Origin: Centropus unirufus
Lineage: Eukaryota; Chordata; Aves; Cuculiformes; Centropidae
Assembly: GCA_013397695.1 (NCBI GenBank)
Contig: VYZI01000405.1
Span: 69,383-133,382 of the forward strand
Length of the DNA: 64,000 nt
Reading direction: 5' to 3'
Below the pieces are notes generated by a model. It was not told the DNA's origin, did not search any database, and saw nothing but the letters and a program-made list of their open reading frames with translations. This document shows, piece by piece, positions 42,361 through 54,400 of this stretch (position 1 is the stretch's first letter; every line of letters starts with the position of its first letter). The translations under genes and the position numbers were made by a program.

Positions 42361-42810
42361 CACGGAATCATAGAATGGTTTGGGTTGGAAGGGACCTTGG
42401 CGCCCACCCCGTTCCAACCCCCCTGCCATGGGCAGAGACACATTCCGCTGGATCTGGTTGCTCAAAGCCCCATCCAACCTGGCCTTGAACACCTCCAGGG
42501 ATGGAGTATCCATGACTTCTCTGGGCAACCCGTGCAACCACTTCACCAGCTGCACACTGAAACATTTTTTCCTAATATCTAATCTACTTCTCCTCTCTTC
42601 TAACCCATCGCCCAATCACTGCACTGCCTGATGAAGAGCCCTTCCCCATCTTTCCTGTAGGCCCCCTTTAAGTACTGGAAGGATGCTATGAGGTGTCCTC
42701 AGTCTGCTCTTTTCTAGGCTGACCAACCACAACTCTCTCAGCCTATCCTCATACAGGAGGTGCTCCAGCCCTCTGATAATCTCCATGGACTCCTCTGGAC
42801 TTGATGCTAC
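42361..42810 (-). mobile_element. CR1 LINE 3' end, antisense
   Basis: It starts with cggaatcatagaatggtttg and includes catgggcagagacacattcc, ttcctaatatctaatctact and ctccatggactcctctggac. It is among the best-preserved copies, in intergenic DNA. Confidence 0.9.
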
Positions 42811-45612
42811 AGCTACTGATCTTTCTCCCTTTAATAATAGCTTCTATTGCGTGAATTTGTGCTTGACCAAAACCCTCTTCCTAGAATACAAGTCTGGGAA
42901 TAGTGAGGACTCCAAGAAATGCTGTTACGAGAGACTGTGAAAACATCTAGCCAACTGAGAAAGAGACATAAAGTGTTATATTAAGGAAAAGACAGGGTCT
43001 AAAAAGTACACCTGGAGCAAGACTATGCTGCTTAGGCTTGGAGACTGTAGAAATCTTGAAAGTATAAAAAAAACAGACTGGGATGTGTTTTTTCAGGAGC
43101 TGGAGACTTACTGTAATTGAATCTCAGCAAAGGAAAAGCTTAAGGTGCTGTAAAGAACCGGAGTGGTCAGAAATAGGAAAGATTGTCATTCCTTAGGAGG
43201 AGGATAAACTCTAGGACAATGGTGCCTGGTACAGGAGAGGCTGTCCCCTTTGCAGCATTTCCTGCAATAATCAGTGAAAATACTAGATTAGATTAAGCCC
43301 TTAGTGGGCACACTCAGCCCTATGTTCCTCATCTTCTCTGCCAAGTGTAGGACCACTGTGGCCTTGCTGCAGAATCCTTCTCCTTTGCAGCAAGGCAACT
43401 TCAAGATCTTGCCTTTATGTCTTGCAGAGTTCCTTTGGGCAATTCTGCCCAGGCGGGGTGCAAAAGCGGCCCCAGCTGGCTAAAAACATCGGGGGTGTAA
43501 TACATGCGGTAACGTGCAAGTTGCGTGCATCTCCTGGCATTCCTCAGGGGAGCAGACAGGAGCGATTTCCTTGTAAACAGTGGAAGCTAAAGCTGGAATT
43601 CAGCCTCTCCGAGAACTGCAGCTGGGTTTCTGTATAAGCAGGGATTTGTATCTATTTATTTTGATTGCCAACGTCAAGATCATAAAGGCTGACAGTAAGA
43701 AATTATATAATGGGAAAACAAAAAGATATTGTCAAAGCACCTATTTGATAAAATTTTTGGAAAATGTACCATTTTTTTCCCCAATGGAAACCTATTAGTG
43801 AGATATATTGAATGTTTCTAACGATTGTCAAGATCTGAAGAGATTCGTCTTTACAAAAGAGAAGGTTAAGGTAAGAATTTTTTTCATTAAAATACCTTTT
43901 TCTGTGAATTTTGAAAAACTTTTAACTGGTTTTAAAGTATTTGATTAATCTACTTAGTAAAGCAAGAAAATACTGGAACGGTCTAAAATTAAAGAAAAAA
44001 GTGAGTGAAATATTCGCAATAAAATAATGGAGTAAACTTTAGTCTGAAGGGATAGTGATACTGAAGACAGTTTATGCTAATCAAAGTTTGACGATGTTAT
44101 ATTCTCTGCTCCAGTCAGAATAATCCTTAGCTGAGCCCAATGCCTGGCATTTAAAGAATAAATCTTCATTATAGCTCACACATGTAAAACAGACTATTTT
44201 GACGTGACTGAGGAGGTGCTGTTCCTCTGGCACATGCCATTTCCTTTCATGGTGGAAGAAGAACCTCTGAAAAATCTCATTTTTTTTAAAGCAAGCACAA
44301 TAGCACAGCACAGACACTCACTGCTCAGGTTATTTATCACCCTCGTATGTTGGAGGAAGAAATCCTGGATGATTACAGGTGTTACCAGTAATCTTCAGGT
44401 AACCTGCCTTTATCCCTCCACTTAAGCCTCTGGTTTAAGAAATGCATATGGAGCGCTGGCTTTAGCAGAAATTGGTCCATGGGTCAATATAGACCGAGCT
44501 TCCTCATATGCCTGGTCAACCTAAAGCCGTGATTGTGGCATCAGATGAAAATGGTTCAGACCAGATGGATCTAAGCTCGTTTGAATTTATCTAGCAAGAG
44601 CTGTGGGCTTGCGCCTAAGGGTGGATTGTCACTGATCAACACTGATGTTGCAAAAGAAGCCAAATCCAAATTGTGGTGTAAAATATTCTTATTATTTCAG
44701 TGTGTTCCATTAGCAAGAGGGCAGTTGGAGCAGCCCCTCTGAATACTCTTTATATGCTACTCCAGATTTGTTGTTCCTCTGATTTAAATACTCTTCTAAA
44801 TACTGGTTACAGTCCTAAAAGAAATGTTGGGTTCTACGTAACTATTAAGCTAAGTTAGCTTTCTGCTTTTAATAACCAATGGCCCTAAGTAAGCTGTCAA
44901 TTAAAATGACAGATTCCTGTTGATTACAGATACCCACAGGGAAACTCAAGCCATTGACAAGAAGCAGGCACAAGGCACTCTGTTGTAATAACATGGGGAA
45001 AAATTATAATAAGCCATAAATTAATTTTCTGATGTCTTTCTATAATAAAATTGTATATTATCCTGAAAATTGATTGGGGTAAAAGCTTTAAATAAGAGAG
45101 ACTTTTGCAAAGCTTATGAAGACAAGATTGCTAAATAAAGTCCTTGAATCCTAATTAATCAGTACTGAGAACTACATTCAGAAAGCTAATTAACTGTTTT
45201 ATGTGCATTGGAGAATATTAAATGAAAAAGACAATTAGTAGTTTGGAATGATGCTCAAGTCTCTGTTGTCCTGCTGAAATGAGCCTGCATGGGCACAGGC
45301 TTTTTACCTCTCACAAATATTAACCTAACTAGATATTGGAAATGTGTATAGATAGCAACAGAGTAATTTTAATAACATTTTAAAAATCTGTGCTTAAGAT
45401 AATGGTACAATATTTCTCATTTTTTAATCAGCTTTTACCTTTTATTTTTCTCATGACACCCTCACGATCTTAGCTGTAACTGTCCTCCTCAAACTGGAAA
45501 GGCAATGGTTTCCTAGTGTTAATTGATGACCTTTCCAATTATTTCTGCCACTCCTCTCTCAGTTTCTGTGAAATGATTCATGCAGTATTCAACCCACTGC
45601 TCCCGTGTATTA
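42811..45612. promoter_or_regulatory. Intergenic; possible conserved regulatory patch at about 44870-45300
   Basis: No gene is seen. The part near 44894-45240 has TAATTA-type homeodomain cores (45151-45160, 45185-45194) and an inverted CTGTCA/TGACAG pair at 44894-44912, the TALE (MEIS/TGIF) motif. Conservation cannot be judged from one sequence, so the regulatory call is inference. Confidence 0.3.
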
Positions 45613-45907
45613 NNNNNNNNNNNNNNNNNNNNNNNNNNNNNNNNNNNNNNNNNNNNNNNNNNNNNNNNNNNNNNNNNNNNNNNNNNNNNNNNNNNNNNNN
45701 NNNNNNNNNNNNNNNNNNNNNNNNNNNNNNNNNNNNNNNNNNNNNNNNNNNNNNNNNNNNNNNNNNNNNNNNNNNNNNNNNNNNNNNNNNNNNNNNNNNN
45801 NNNNNNNNNNNNNNNNNNNNNNNNNNNNNNNNNNNNNNNNNNNNNNNNNNNNNNNNNNNNNNNNNNNNNNNNNNNNNNNNNNNNNNNNNNNNNNNNNNNN
45901 NNNNNNN
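45613..45907. other. Assembly gap (N) in intergenic DNA
   Basis: 295 undetermined bases, bordered on the right by an antisense CR1-like element. Open frames that span it are artefacts. Confidence 0.99.
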
Positions 45908-46270
45908 ACTCTACCTGCCCACTGCTAAACCATAGACCTGAGCACCTCATCAACCCCTCTTTTAAACCCCTCCAGTGATGACCTCTCTGGGCACCCTGTT
46001 CCAGTGCTCAACGACCCTGTCAGTGAAGAAATTTTTCCTGATGTCTAACCTGAAACCCCGTGGTACAGCGTGAGGCCATTTCTTCTCATCACATCCCCTG
46101 TCAATTAGGCAAAAAGAACAACACCCACCTCTACACCCTCCTTTCAGGTAGTTGTAGGACGTGATAAGGTCTCGCCTCAGTGTCCGTTTCTCTACGCTAA
46201 ACAATCCTCGTTCCCTCAGCTGCTCATCATAAGACCTGTTCTCCAGACCAGTAACAGGATTGTTCCTCAG
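45908..46270 (-). mobile_element. CR1-like LINE fragment, antisense, running into an assembly gap
   Basis: The - strand encodes RTLRRDLITSYNYLKGGCRG and FRLDIRKNFFTDRVVEHWNR, a CR1-family RT C-terminus of a different subfamily from the other copies. The left end abuts the gap at 45613-45907, so the element is probably longer. Confidence 0.8.
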
Positions 46271-48289
46271 ATGGTGCCGAGTAATGGAAAAATCTTATTC
46301 GTTCCATTAATCTCTTTTAATTTCCACTCTATAGGATGCAAACAGTAACAATTATCCTTCGTTAGAGTATGCTTTTATTCCCTGTTAGAAACTAACTCGA
46401 AAGGCAAGTACTTCCCTTTCCATTTCTATTTCGTTAGCAACCGCATTCTGAAGAACTAATTCTCAGCCTAAGAGGCACCCACTCATTTTGTAATATCGGT
46501 AATAATTTTCTCTTGCTCAGCTGGGAGGTCCTTTCACCCAAAGATTTAAAGCACTTGACTTGGATAAATATGGCTTGACAGAAACCCATGAAAACTGGTG
46601 TTCTCCAAACTGTGATAGGTAGGGAAATGGACCACGTAGCACAGTACCAGGTAGAAATATCTGTATGTGTGGTGTCGGAGGGTTAGCTAGAGGCTGGGTT
46701 CCCAGTTGTAGCTTATAGGTCTAAACAGTTTGCTGCTAATTTGCTGTCTCTTGCTTTTTTCATCGTGCAGTCTTGGCACATCCATTGCTGCTGGAGGTCC
46801 TCTAACAGGTCAGCATAATGCTCAGAGATAGTACAGAGGAGGTCCAACACTTGTCTCCTTGTCCTGCCACTCAGTCCTGCCTTGAAAACATTGGGAATGG
46901 AGGAAGAGGAATGATGAAATTTCAGATTTCGTGGTAAGATGGACAACAGCAAAACCTGTCTTACAGTTTCCATGTTGTGACCAATTGTGCTTCTGTGAAG
47001 ATTCCGGCTGAAGTATTTTTCCTAGGAGCTCCTAAGAACCCAACCTACCTTAGAAGTGATACATCACCGTTGTGAAGATTAGGTTTCCTAGCCAGTCAAA
47101 TGCTTACAGCCTTATTGTACTTCAACTCAATCCAAATTCTTTCTGGCAGGTATAAGAGAGGACTAAGTTGTCAAGTCTGGCTTAATAAGACTGCTTCATT
47201 TAATAGTGTTCATATTCTTAGATGTATAGATAGCAATCTCTGGAACGATCCTACCCAGAAATGGGATGAATGAGGAATTCTTCTGTGAATTCAAATCAGT
47301 CATGTGAGTCATGATGTTAACCTGTGAGTGCCGACAAATCTAGTCATAATATTATTAAAAGCTACCACCTCTCTTTCTATTCTTGCCCTATGAAAACTAC
47401 TGCCTGGACAGGCAAAGCAATGGTAAAAAATGTGTCCCTGCCCCTCAGCCATTTCACTTTTTACATGTGAAGAAAGGACATTTACATTTAAACATGCAGA
47501 CAAAGAGCTGAAAATTAAGAGTAGTATTTATTTCCCTTCCTGAGCTGTAGGGCCCTGATTATTTGATTTAGAGCCCACAAATCACCTCCCTGAAGTTCAT
47601 AGAATGAGGGGTTGTAAAAGTACATAAAGGAGCAACAAATAGGAGAGAAGATGGGCTTTTGTCATTTGTCCGATTTTTTATTGTGCTTCGTTTTCAGGTT
47701 ATTAATTATCCGTGGATCTAACAATGTGATGCGTTATTAGAGTGACCTAACATTTCCCCTTATTGCTGTTTTTAGTTGCATGTAACTTCAATCATTCACC
47801 TGCTATGTGGCATCAGAAATCTCACGTCAAACTTCTTTGCAGGTCTTAGGCCATAGTGAAGCACTGTCTGGAGTTCCAAACTTGGTGTACTTCAGGATGT
47901 GCACATAAACAATCAGTAACTAATTGGTTGTGCATCGCTGTGAGTCAAACCCATCAGTCCTCAGAAGTGCCCATGCAGCAGGAGATTTTCTTGGCCAAAG
48001 TTCTCCGTGTTGTGAGGAAAAGAAAAGTTATTTAGCAGAATAACCTACAGGAAAAATAACTTCAGGGATATAACATTTTTATCTGACTTGCTAAGTTTTG
48101 CCTTATGCTGAGCTAACAAGTGCAAAACGTTTATGTAACATTAATATTGTCTCTCTTAGATCTGACTGAAATGACCAAAGGCAGATGCAAAGACAAAGTG
48201 AAACATAACAAGCATATCTGATTCTCCCTCTGAAATACTTTCTCAGCTTTTGCCAATTTGGTATTAATAGCCTGTCTGAGGCAAGGGTC

Positions 48290-48440
48290 ATTTCTCACCT
48301 TTCTGGGATATTGAACAGTGTATTTGTCTCTCATTAATCTGCCTGGCCTCTTTTGAATCCAACTATGTTTTTGGCATCTGCAGCATCCCATGGCAGGGAG
48401 CTCCCCAGCTTACCTCCTCACAGATAACTCCTCTCGCTTG
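48290..48440 (-). repeat. Possible ancient LINE-type interspersed repeat
   Basis: The motif cctcttttgaatccaactat...ggcatctgcagcatcccatg...ggcagggagctcc resembles an old antisense LINE consensus that I recall from amniote genomes. The match is by memory and degraded, so this is tentative. Confidence 0.3.
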
Positions 48441-51400
48441 CTTTGAGGCTGGCTGCTTGCTAGCTCTACCTTCTTCCCCTTCGTTCTTTCACTGAAAAAT
48501 AGCAGCAAATAACTTACCAATCCTGCCTTCTTCCTAACCCTCCTCTTGATTTTTCTAGGTCTTTATTTTGGGTAAAACTAAAAAGAACACAATTGCAGAG
48601 ATGACCTTGTAATGGCAAGGAAAACCCGCAAGCCAAGCCGTGTAGATATAGGTACATATAAATGCTGACCAGTCCAGGCACTCGTATTTAGAAAAGGAAA
48701 AATAACTTTTATGACTCCATGGTTTGAACGCTTTAATAAACAGCCACGAAGGCTGGTTGTTTCTTGAGTTGTAGGCAGCTTGGGGTAGCTGTAAACATGA
48801 GAGAGTAAGTCACTGGCTGCATCATTCTCTTAGTTAGCTGGCAGCTTAATGATCTGGAAAGAAAACACAAGCAAACCTTTTGGAATCCCTATCCTGGTTT
48901 TCAAATATATCTTAGAAAAACGTTCCAAAAGCAGCAAATGATAGGCAAATTGCCAGTGACAAAGTTAAACTGACATTTTCAGATACTTTGTGAACTAACA
49001 AGTAACACTGGGTTTAAAGAAATGCTCATCCAGAGTGTATTGACATTTTGTCAGTAATGCGTCTGAGTTTGTCAAACTCCAAAAATCTCCATTTCATCTA
49101 ATTGCAGGGAAGACCATTTCACAATAACTTTTGTTTTCCCTTGAAGTTTTTTAGTAAATGACGTTTTGCATGGGATCCTGGCCTAAGAGGGCAGGTCTTC
49201 AGGTTGTGCAGACTCTTTTAAAGATGAAGACTGTGCTTTTGCGGGTTTTTTTGCAGTGCATGGGGTCACTAGCAGTGATGGTGGACACCCCTAGCTGGGA
49301 TGTCATGATCAAACCACTCTTTCCTACACTGCAGAGGAGTTAGCTGGCAGCTGGTGAAGCATGTTCAGCCATGGGCTGTTGTATTGGAGAACTCGTGTTG
49401 TAAAATATGACCTGGTGTTTAACACTTAAACAGCCAGAAGCTGTATGATATTCTCCCTTTTGCGTACACGTTTAAATGTTTTTAGTATTTAATGGGATGA
49501 CAGTAGTTGAGAGCCCTGTAACTTCTCTTTGATGCCATTTAAACTTTTAAAAGCATAGTCAACGTTACTGTTTAAGTGCCATTGAGTATATGCTGGTATT
49601 AATAAATTATATGTGACATTTATTATGCTAGCTTCTGTGCTGACCCAGAACTAATGGAAATTATGGACTATGGCCTGTATTTGTTCCAATTAAGGGTACT
49701 TGTTCTCGGTAACACCTCAGGCTGCATTTGTCTTTTTATCAAGCTGCTTTAAGCGTTTTTAATTCCCTTGATCAGTTCCACTCCTGTAAGGACAAATACG
49801 CTAGGCAGGGATCACAAGAAGGAACAGAATTGAAACAAGATAAAAACTTGAAGTTAAGACTGGGGTTGTGGAGAAGCAGAATTTTCTCGTGTTGCATGAA
49901 AACTGGAACACAAAGTTGTAACTTCTGTTCTCAATTCTGTCACCATCTCTCAGTGACTATAAATAAATCAGTAATGTATTCTTGAGTTCCTTCATCAGTG
50001 AAGCAGTGCTCAGTGTATTACTGTTACCAGAAATCCAGGGGAATTTTTAAAAAATTAGCAAACGAAAGTGGCATTCTAAAAGGCAACATCCTGCTCAACA
50101 TGCGAGTAATAATATAGCGCCTAAAAGTTTTGGCCTTCTCTGCCCCAGAGTATGATATTGTCCTTATATATATCTTGTTAGAAAAATTTTATTTAACTCA
50201 CAAAATCTTTCCAACAATTGGCCCCTCCAATATCAGAACAATTGAGTAATTTGGATGTCTTCCAAGGCTCCTTCTTTTCCCAATAACTTAGGTTGTTTCA
50301 GGTTGAAGGTGTTGCAGAGAAAAAGGTTTGCCAGGGATTTCTATTACAGGAGCTAGCATAAACATCACAGGACCTTACTCAAACCAGACAAGCATATGAT
50401 TTGCTACCAATTTTTATTGGCAGACTTTGATCATAAGTGTCAAATTTAGCCATATTTATATTCCTGGGCAATTCTAATGTTTGGCCTTCTGCATTATGGA
50501 ATGAAATAATCTTCTGATGGCAGGTGGTTAAAAGTCTGCCATCCCACGTGTGTGGGCAGAATGTTAAAGAATACTGAAATTCTACACAGGTGTAACAAGA
50601 GATTGTTGGTGGCCCGTCCTGTCTGGTGAATGGGGAAGTCATGCTCATGGTGAGTGAGAGGTGAGAGAAGTCTGGTCATAAGCTCTGAAGGGACTCAGAG
50701 GCACAAACAAGTAATTTTTATGTTTGATGACTTGAACTAGAGGAGTTACATAAACAAACCACACTCTGGGAGAGAAATTATTTCTGTCATCACCATTCTC
50801 AGTAGAGCTACATTGCATTTGTTGAAGCCCAGGAACAGAACTTGAATTAATTGAGACATGAATAGTTTGGATTATACAGATAGGAAAGAAAAAACATACC
50901 CGAAAATACTATCTGGGAAGAATCTGCAATACTTTAACACCATCTGTGCTGTGGCCAGGGAGATCAGGGTCATAGATGAGACCCAGGCAGATGTGGTAGC
51001 CATCTGGTAAGAGGCAGTAGATGTGGTGTTGTTGAAAGTAGGTATCTACAAGTATGATTGGTCTGAAAGTGTTTTGATCAATAGAAAAAAAAAAAAAGTG
51101 TTAAAAATCACATCCAGTTCCTAAGCCATCTGCTAAAACAACTTTCCATAAGCTCCACTCCTACTTTTTGAACACACGGGATGGCCGGTAGCTCTCCTGC
51201 TTCCCCATCTGCTCTGAAGGCTGTAGGCCTTACAGTTTGCTGACGCTCTACCTATCTCCCCTTTGCAAGGGGAATTTTTTATGATTAAGACAAGTTCTCA
51301 TGGTATATTTGCCCCCAGTGCTGAATCACTGTGCAGCTTCCCTACCTTTAGTACATCCACTCCAGAAGAGTGGGAAAAAAAGTCTCTGGTGCAAAGAATG

Positions 51401-54400
51401 GTCAGACTGTTCATGACCAATTTCTTAATCTTCAAAATGTCCAATTCTTCCACTCTTGTAAGTATCATCATGCTTTAAGAATGATTTTTTTTATTATACT
51501 TTATAGCTGTGTGAAGGAATGGATTTCTTTTCAAAAGGTAATGAATTCTCACCATAGCTGAGACATTGTCTGAGAAAGAACAGGAAAATCTGACACAGGA
51601 CATAATGGAGCTGGAGGTCAGGTATCATCTGTGATACTGAGTGCAAAAACCCTGCTCGTTAGTCAGGCTGGTGTTGTTATGTAATGTATCAATAATAATA
51701 GCAGAAGGAAGTCTGCATTGCTTGAACAAGAAAATACGGTCTCTTTAGACTGGATAACATTTTGTGCTTGGACACCTAAGGAAAAATGCATCAGTCAATA
51801 GGAGAGAACCATTGATTTCAGTAGGAGGTGGCAGATGCAGGAAAGGTGAAGGTTCTTGAGATTTATGACAATTCATATTTGTAAAACAACTGTTGATTTT
51901 TTTTTCCTTGCATTCAAGATGACAAATTTTTCATTCTTTCTCCCATAAATGTCACTCACAACCATAAAAATCTACTTTCGAAAAAAAAAACAACCAACTT
52001 TTGAAACAGAAAGCTGACTTTGGATACCATCCAGTGGTAGTTTCTGGAGCTGTAGGGAAGAGATGAACAATTAAGAGTCAGTTATGCTGGTAATGACAAG
52101 TTTGTCTACCTGGTCAATTTTTAATAATGTTTTGTACACTATCTGCAATGCGTTGGCTGATCCTTCCCATGTATTCACAGGCTAAATTCTGAGCAGAATT
52201 TGATTTTAAACTGGAGCAGAGCATTTGAATCTTTAAAAGAAGGGTGTCTCACCAACTACAAGGCAGCAAAGGTCTGCAGCCATGTTAACTCATAAGATTT
52301 TCTGCCTTTATCTTTTTTTAGGCCAGAAGACATTTTCAGATAGTAAATTATTTGACCCTCTCACTGGGAATAAAATTTCATGCTAGCTAACACTGTTACA
52401 AAAGGAATGTGTGCTGCATCAGTAATTGCAATGATGTAAGCACAAAGTGCAAGTATTATGATTTTTCAAGAAGTTAAGCAGTCTTGAGATGCAAGAAGGT
52501 AAATTCACTGAGGATTTCCAGCTTAATGATAAAGCATATGTGTTAAACTGATCAGGAAGCTCCAGACTGGAAAGTGGTGGAAAAAAAAAGCGCATGTTGA
52601 TAAGCATCATTTAAGCGGTGGTACTTCTCCTTACACCGCCAGGAAGTATGAGATGTTTTTGACCTACCACTTCAGGAGAAGATGAGATATCACTTGAAAG
52701 TAGTTTTGTAACTCCCATGTATTCATTATTGTCCTCCTGCTTTCATCCGCTAGTTTGCCTGCTGGTGGTAAAACTCTTGGGTAGTTTAAGGGCAAGTAGG
52801 GGAGACCAGCATGAGGCATGTACTTCCAGCAACTGGAAGTTGCCTGAAGCCACCGAGGCCCAAGAAATTTAGTTTCGGTCTGTCGTAGTGTCTGTTTTGT
52901 CTCCCAAATGAGGTCTCTGTTGAACTTTCCTCCCATACCCCATCACAGCAGTCTCAGTGCCCGCGTCCACCCCATCTCTTCATCCGCCCCGAAAGCAGCT
53001 CGCCTTCCCAGTGCTGGGATGAGCCCCTGTTCAAGGTGGCTTCTCTCCCCTTTAGTTTCCCAAGAGGTGGACACATCAGTGCTGCCTGTGCCTGAGGGAG
53101 CCACAGGCCTGCTGGTATTTGGGGCAGTGGGGCTGGCTGCGTCACACCTGCCTCTCTCAGTTGGAGATTCTTCTTCTGGTAGAGAAGCCAGAGAACATCA
53201 GCAGCAAGGGCAGGGTCTGGAAGCAGTTTTCCATCATTTGCAATAGTCTGTTCCTCCCGTCTCCTTGGCCAATTTCCAGTTTGTACCTATTCAGTCTGCA
53301 GAACAGTAGCCTTCTAAATTAAAATGTAGTCAGCATGGCCAAGACAATACATCACATCACTGCTATATTGGACTTCAGAGAAAAATAATTGTCTTATATT
53401 GATGTTCTGAATAAACCATACTAAATTTGGCATGGTTGCACAGAACTCCGTCTTTTCAATAATAAGTATAAATGACTTGGCTCCAGAAGCAGCTTTTTAT
53501 TTGTCAATGGGTTGTTTTTTTCATGGAAAAATCAAACCTCCCTGTAGTTCAAGTATGTGAACTATGGCTGATTGTTCATGGTTGCATTTTAACAAATTAG
53601 ACTACGATGAAATAATTAATTCTTGTCATGAGGAACTTCTATCTAGCAAATGTACAATAATTTGCAGCACCTGTCCCTAGAGTCTTTCTTCACTGAATTT
53701 TCTATGAGCTCTTGCTGCTGTTGTCCTGTTTAGGAGCTGATAATGTATCCATTTTTAAATCAGCATTTTGAAACATTCAGTATGTAAACATGATTGTGGC
53801 AGAAAATTGTAATAAGCAATTTTGTTTCCTTGGCTTCTGAGATTTTTTTACAAAACATATGAATATCTGATGTTTTGCCCGCTTCTTTTAGTCAAAGAAA
53901 ACATAGTAGAGATTGCTGGTTGTGGGTGACACTTTCTGTAGTCTTTAAAAAAAGTTTGTATAGCTACTGTTTTAAACATTCTTCATTTCTTGGAAAGTCG
54001 ATGAGGGAGGCAGGATGAACCAGTGGTGCGAAACTAAGTCTGTTCCTTTAACATTTGAAAATTTTGCTATTGCAAGGCAAGACTTAAGTTTGTCTTAGGT
54101 GCTTTTAAAACTCTATCTTAAATTTGCTTTCTGGGACAGTCCAGTTATATTTAGAATGAATAAAATCTCATGTGTCTTCCTCAGTGATCTGTTATTCTTC
54201 AGATCTAGTTTCACTGCTTTGGTTTAAACATTTGACAGACATCACAGAGTCATTCACAGGAAAATTCTCGTTTGGGTAGGTTAGATAGAAGAGGACCACA
54301 TTTAAGTATGGAAGCTGGAGAAAAGGATCCCATATGGAATTGAGGTGAACTGCAGTAAAGTCAAGTATACCCTGAATTTCAGCTTTCTATGTACCTAGCT

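Noticed and set aside
45516..45978. Open frames of 107-144 codons crossing the gap
   Set aside because: They consist mainly of undetermined bases.
52908..53246. 112-codon open frame in a GC-richer patch
   Set aside because: Overlapped by equally open frames on both strands, no domain, and no splice-compatible neighbours.
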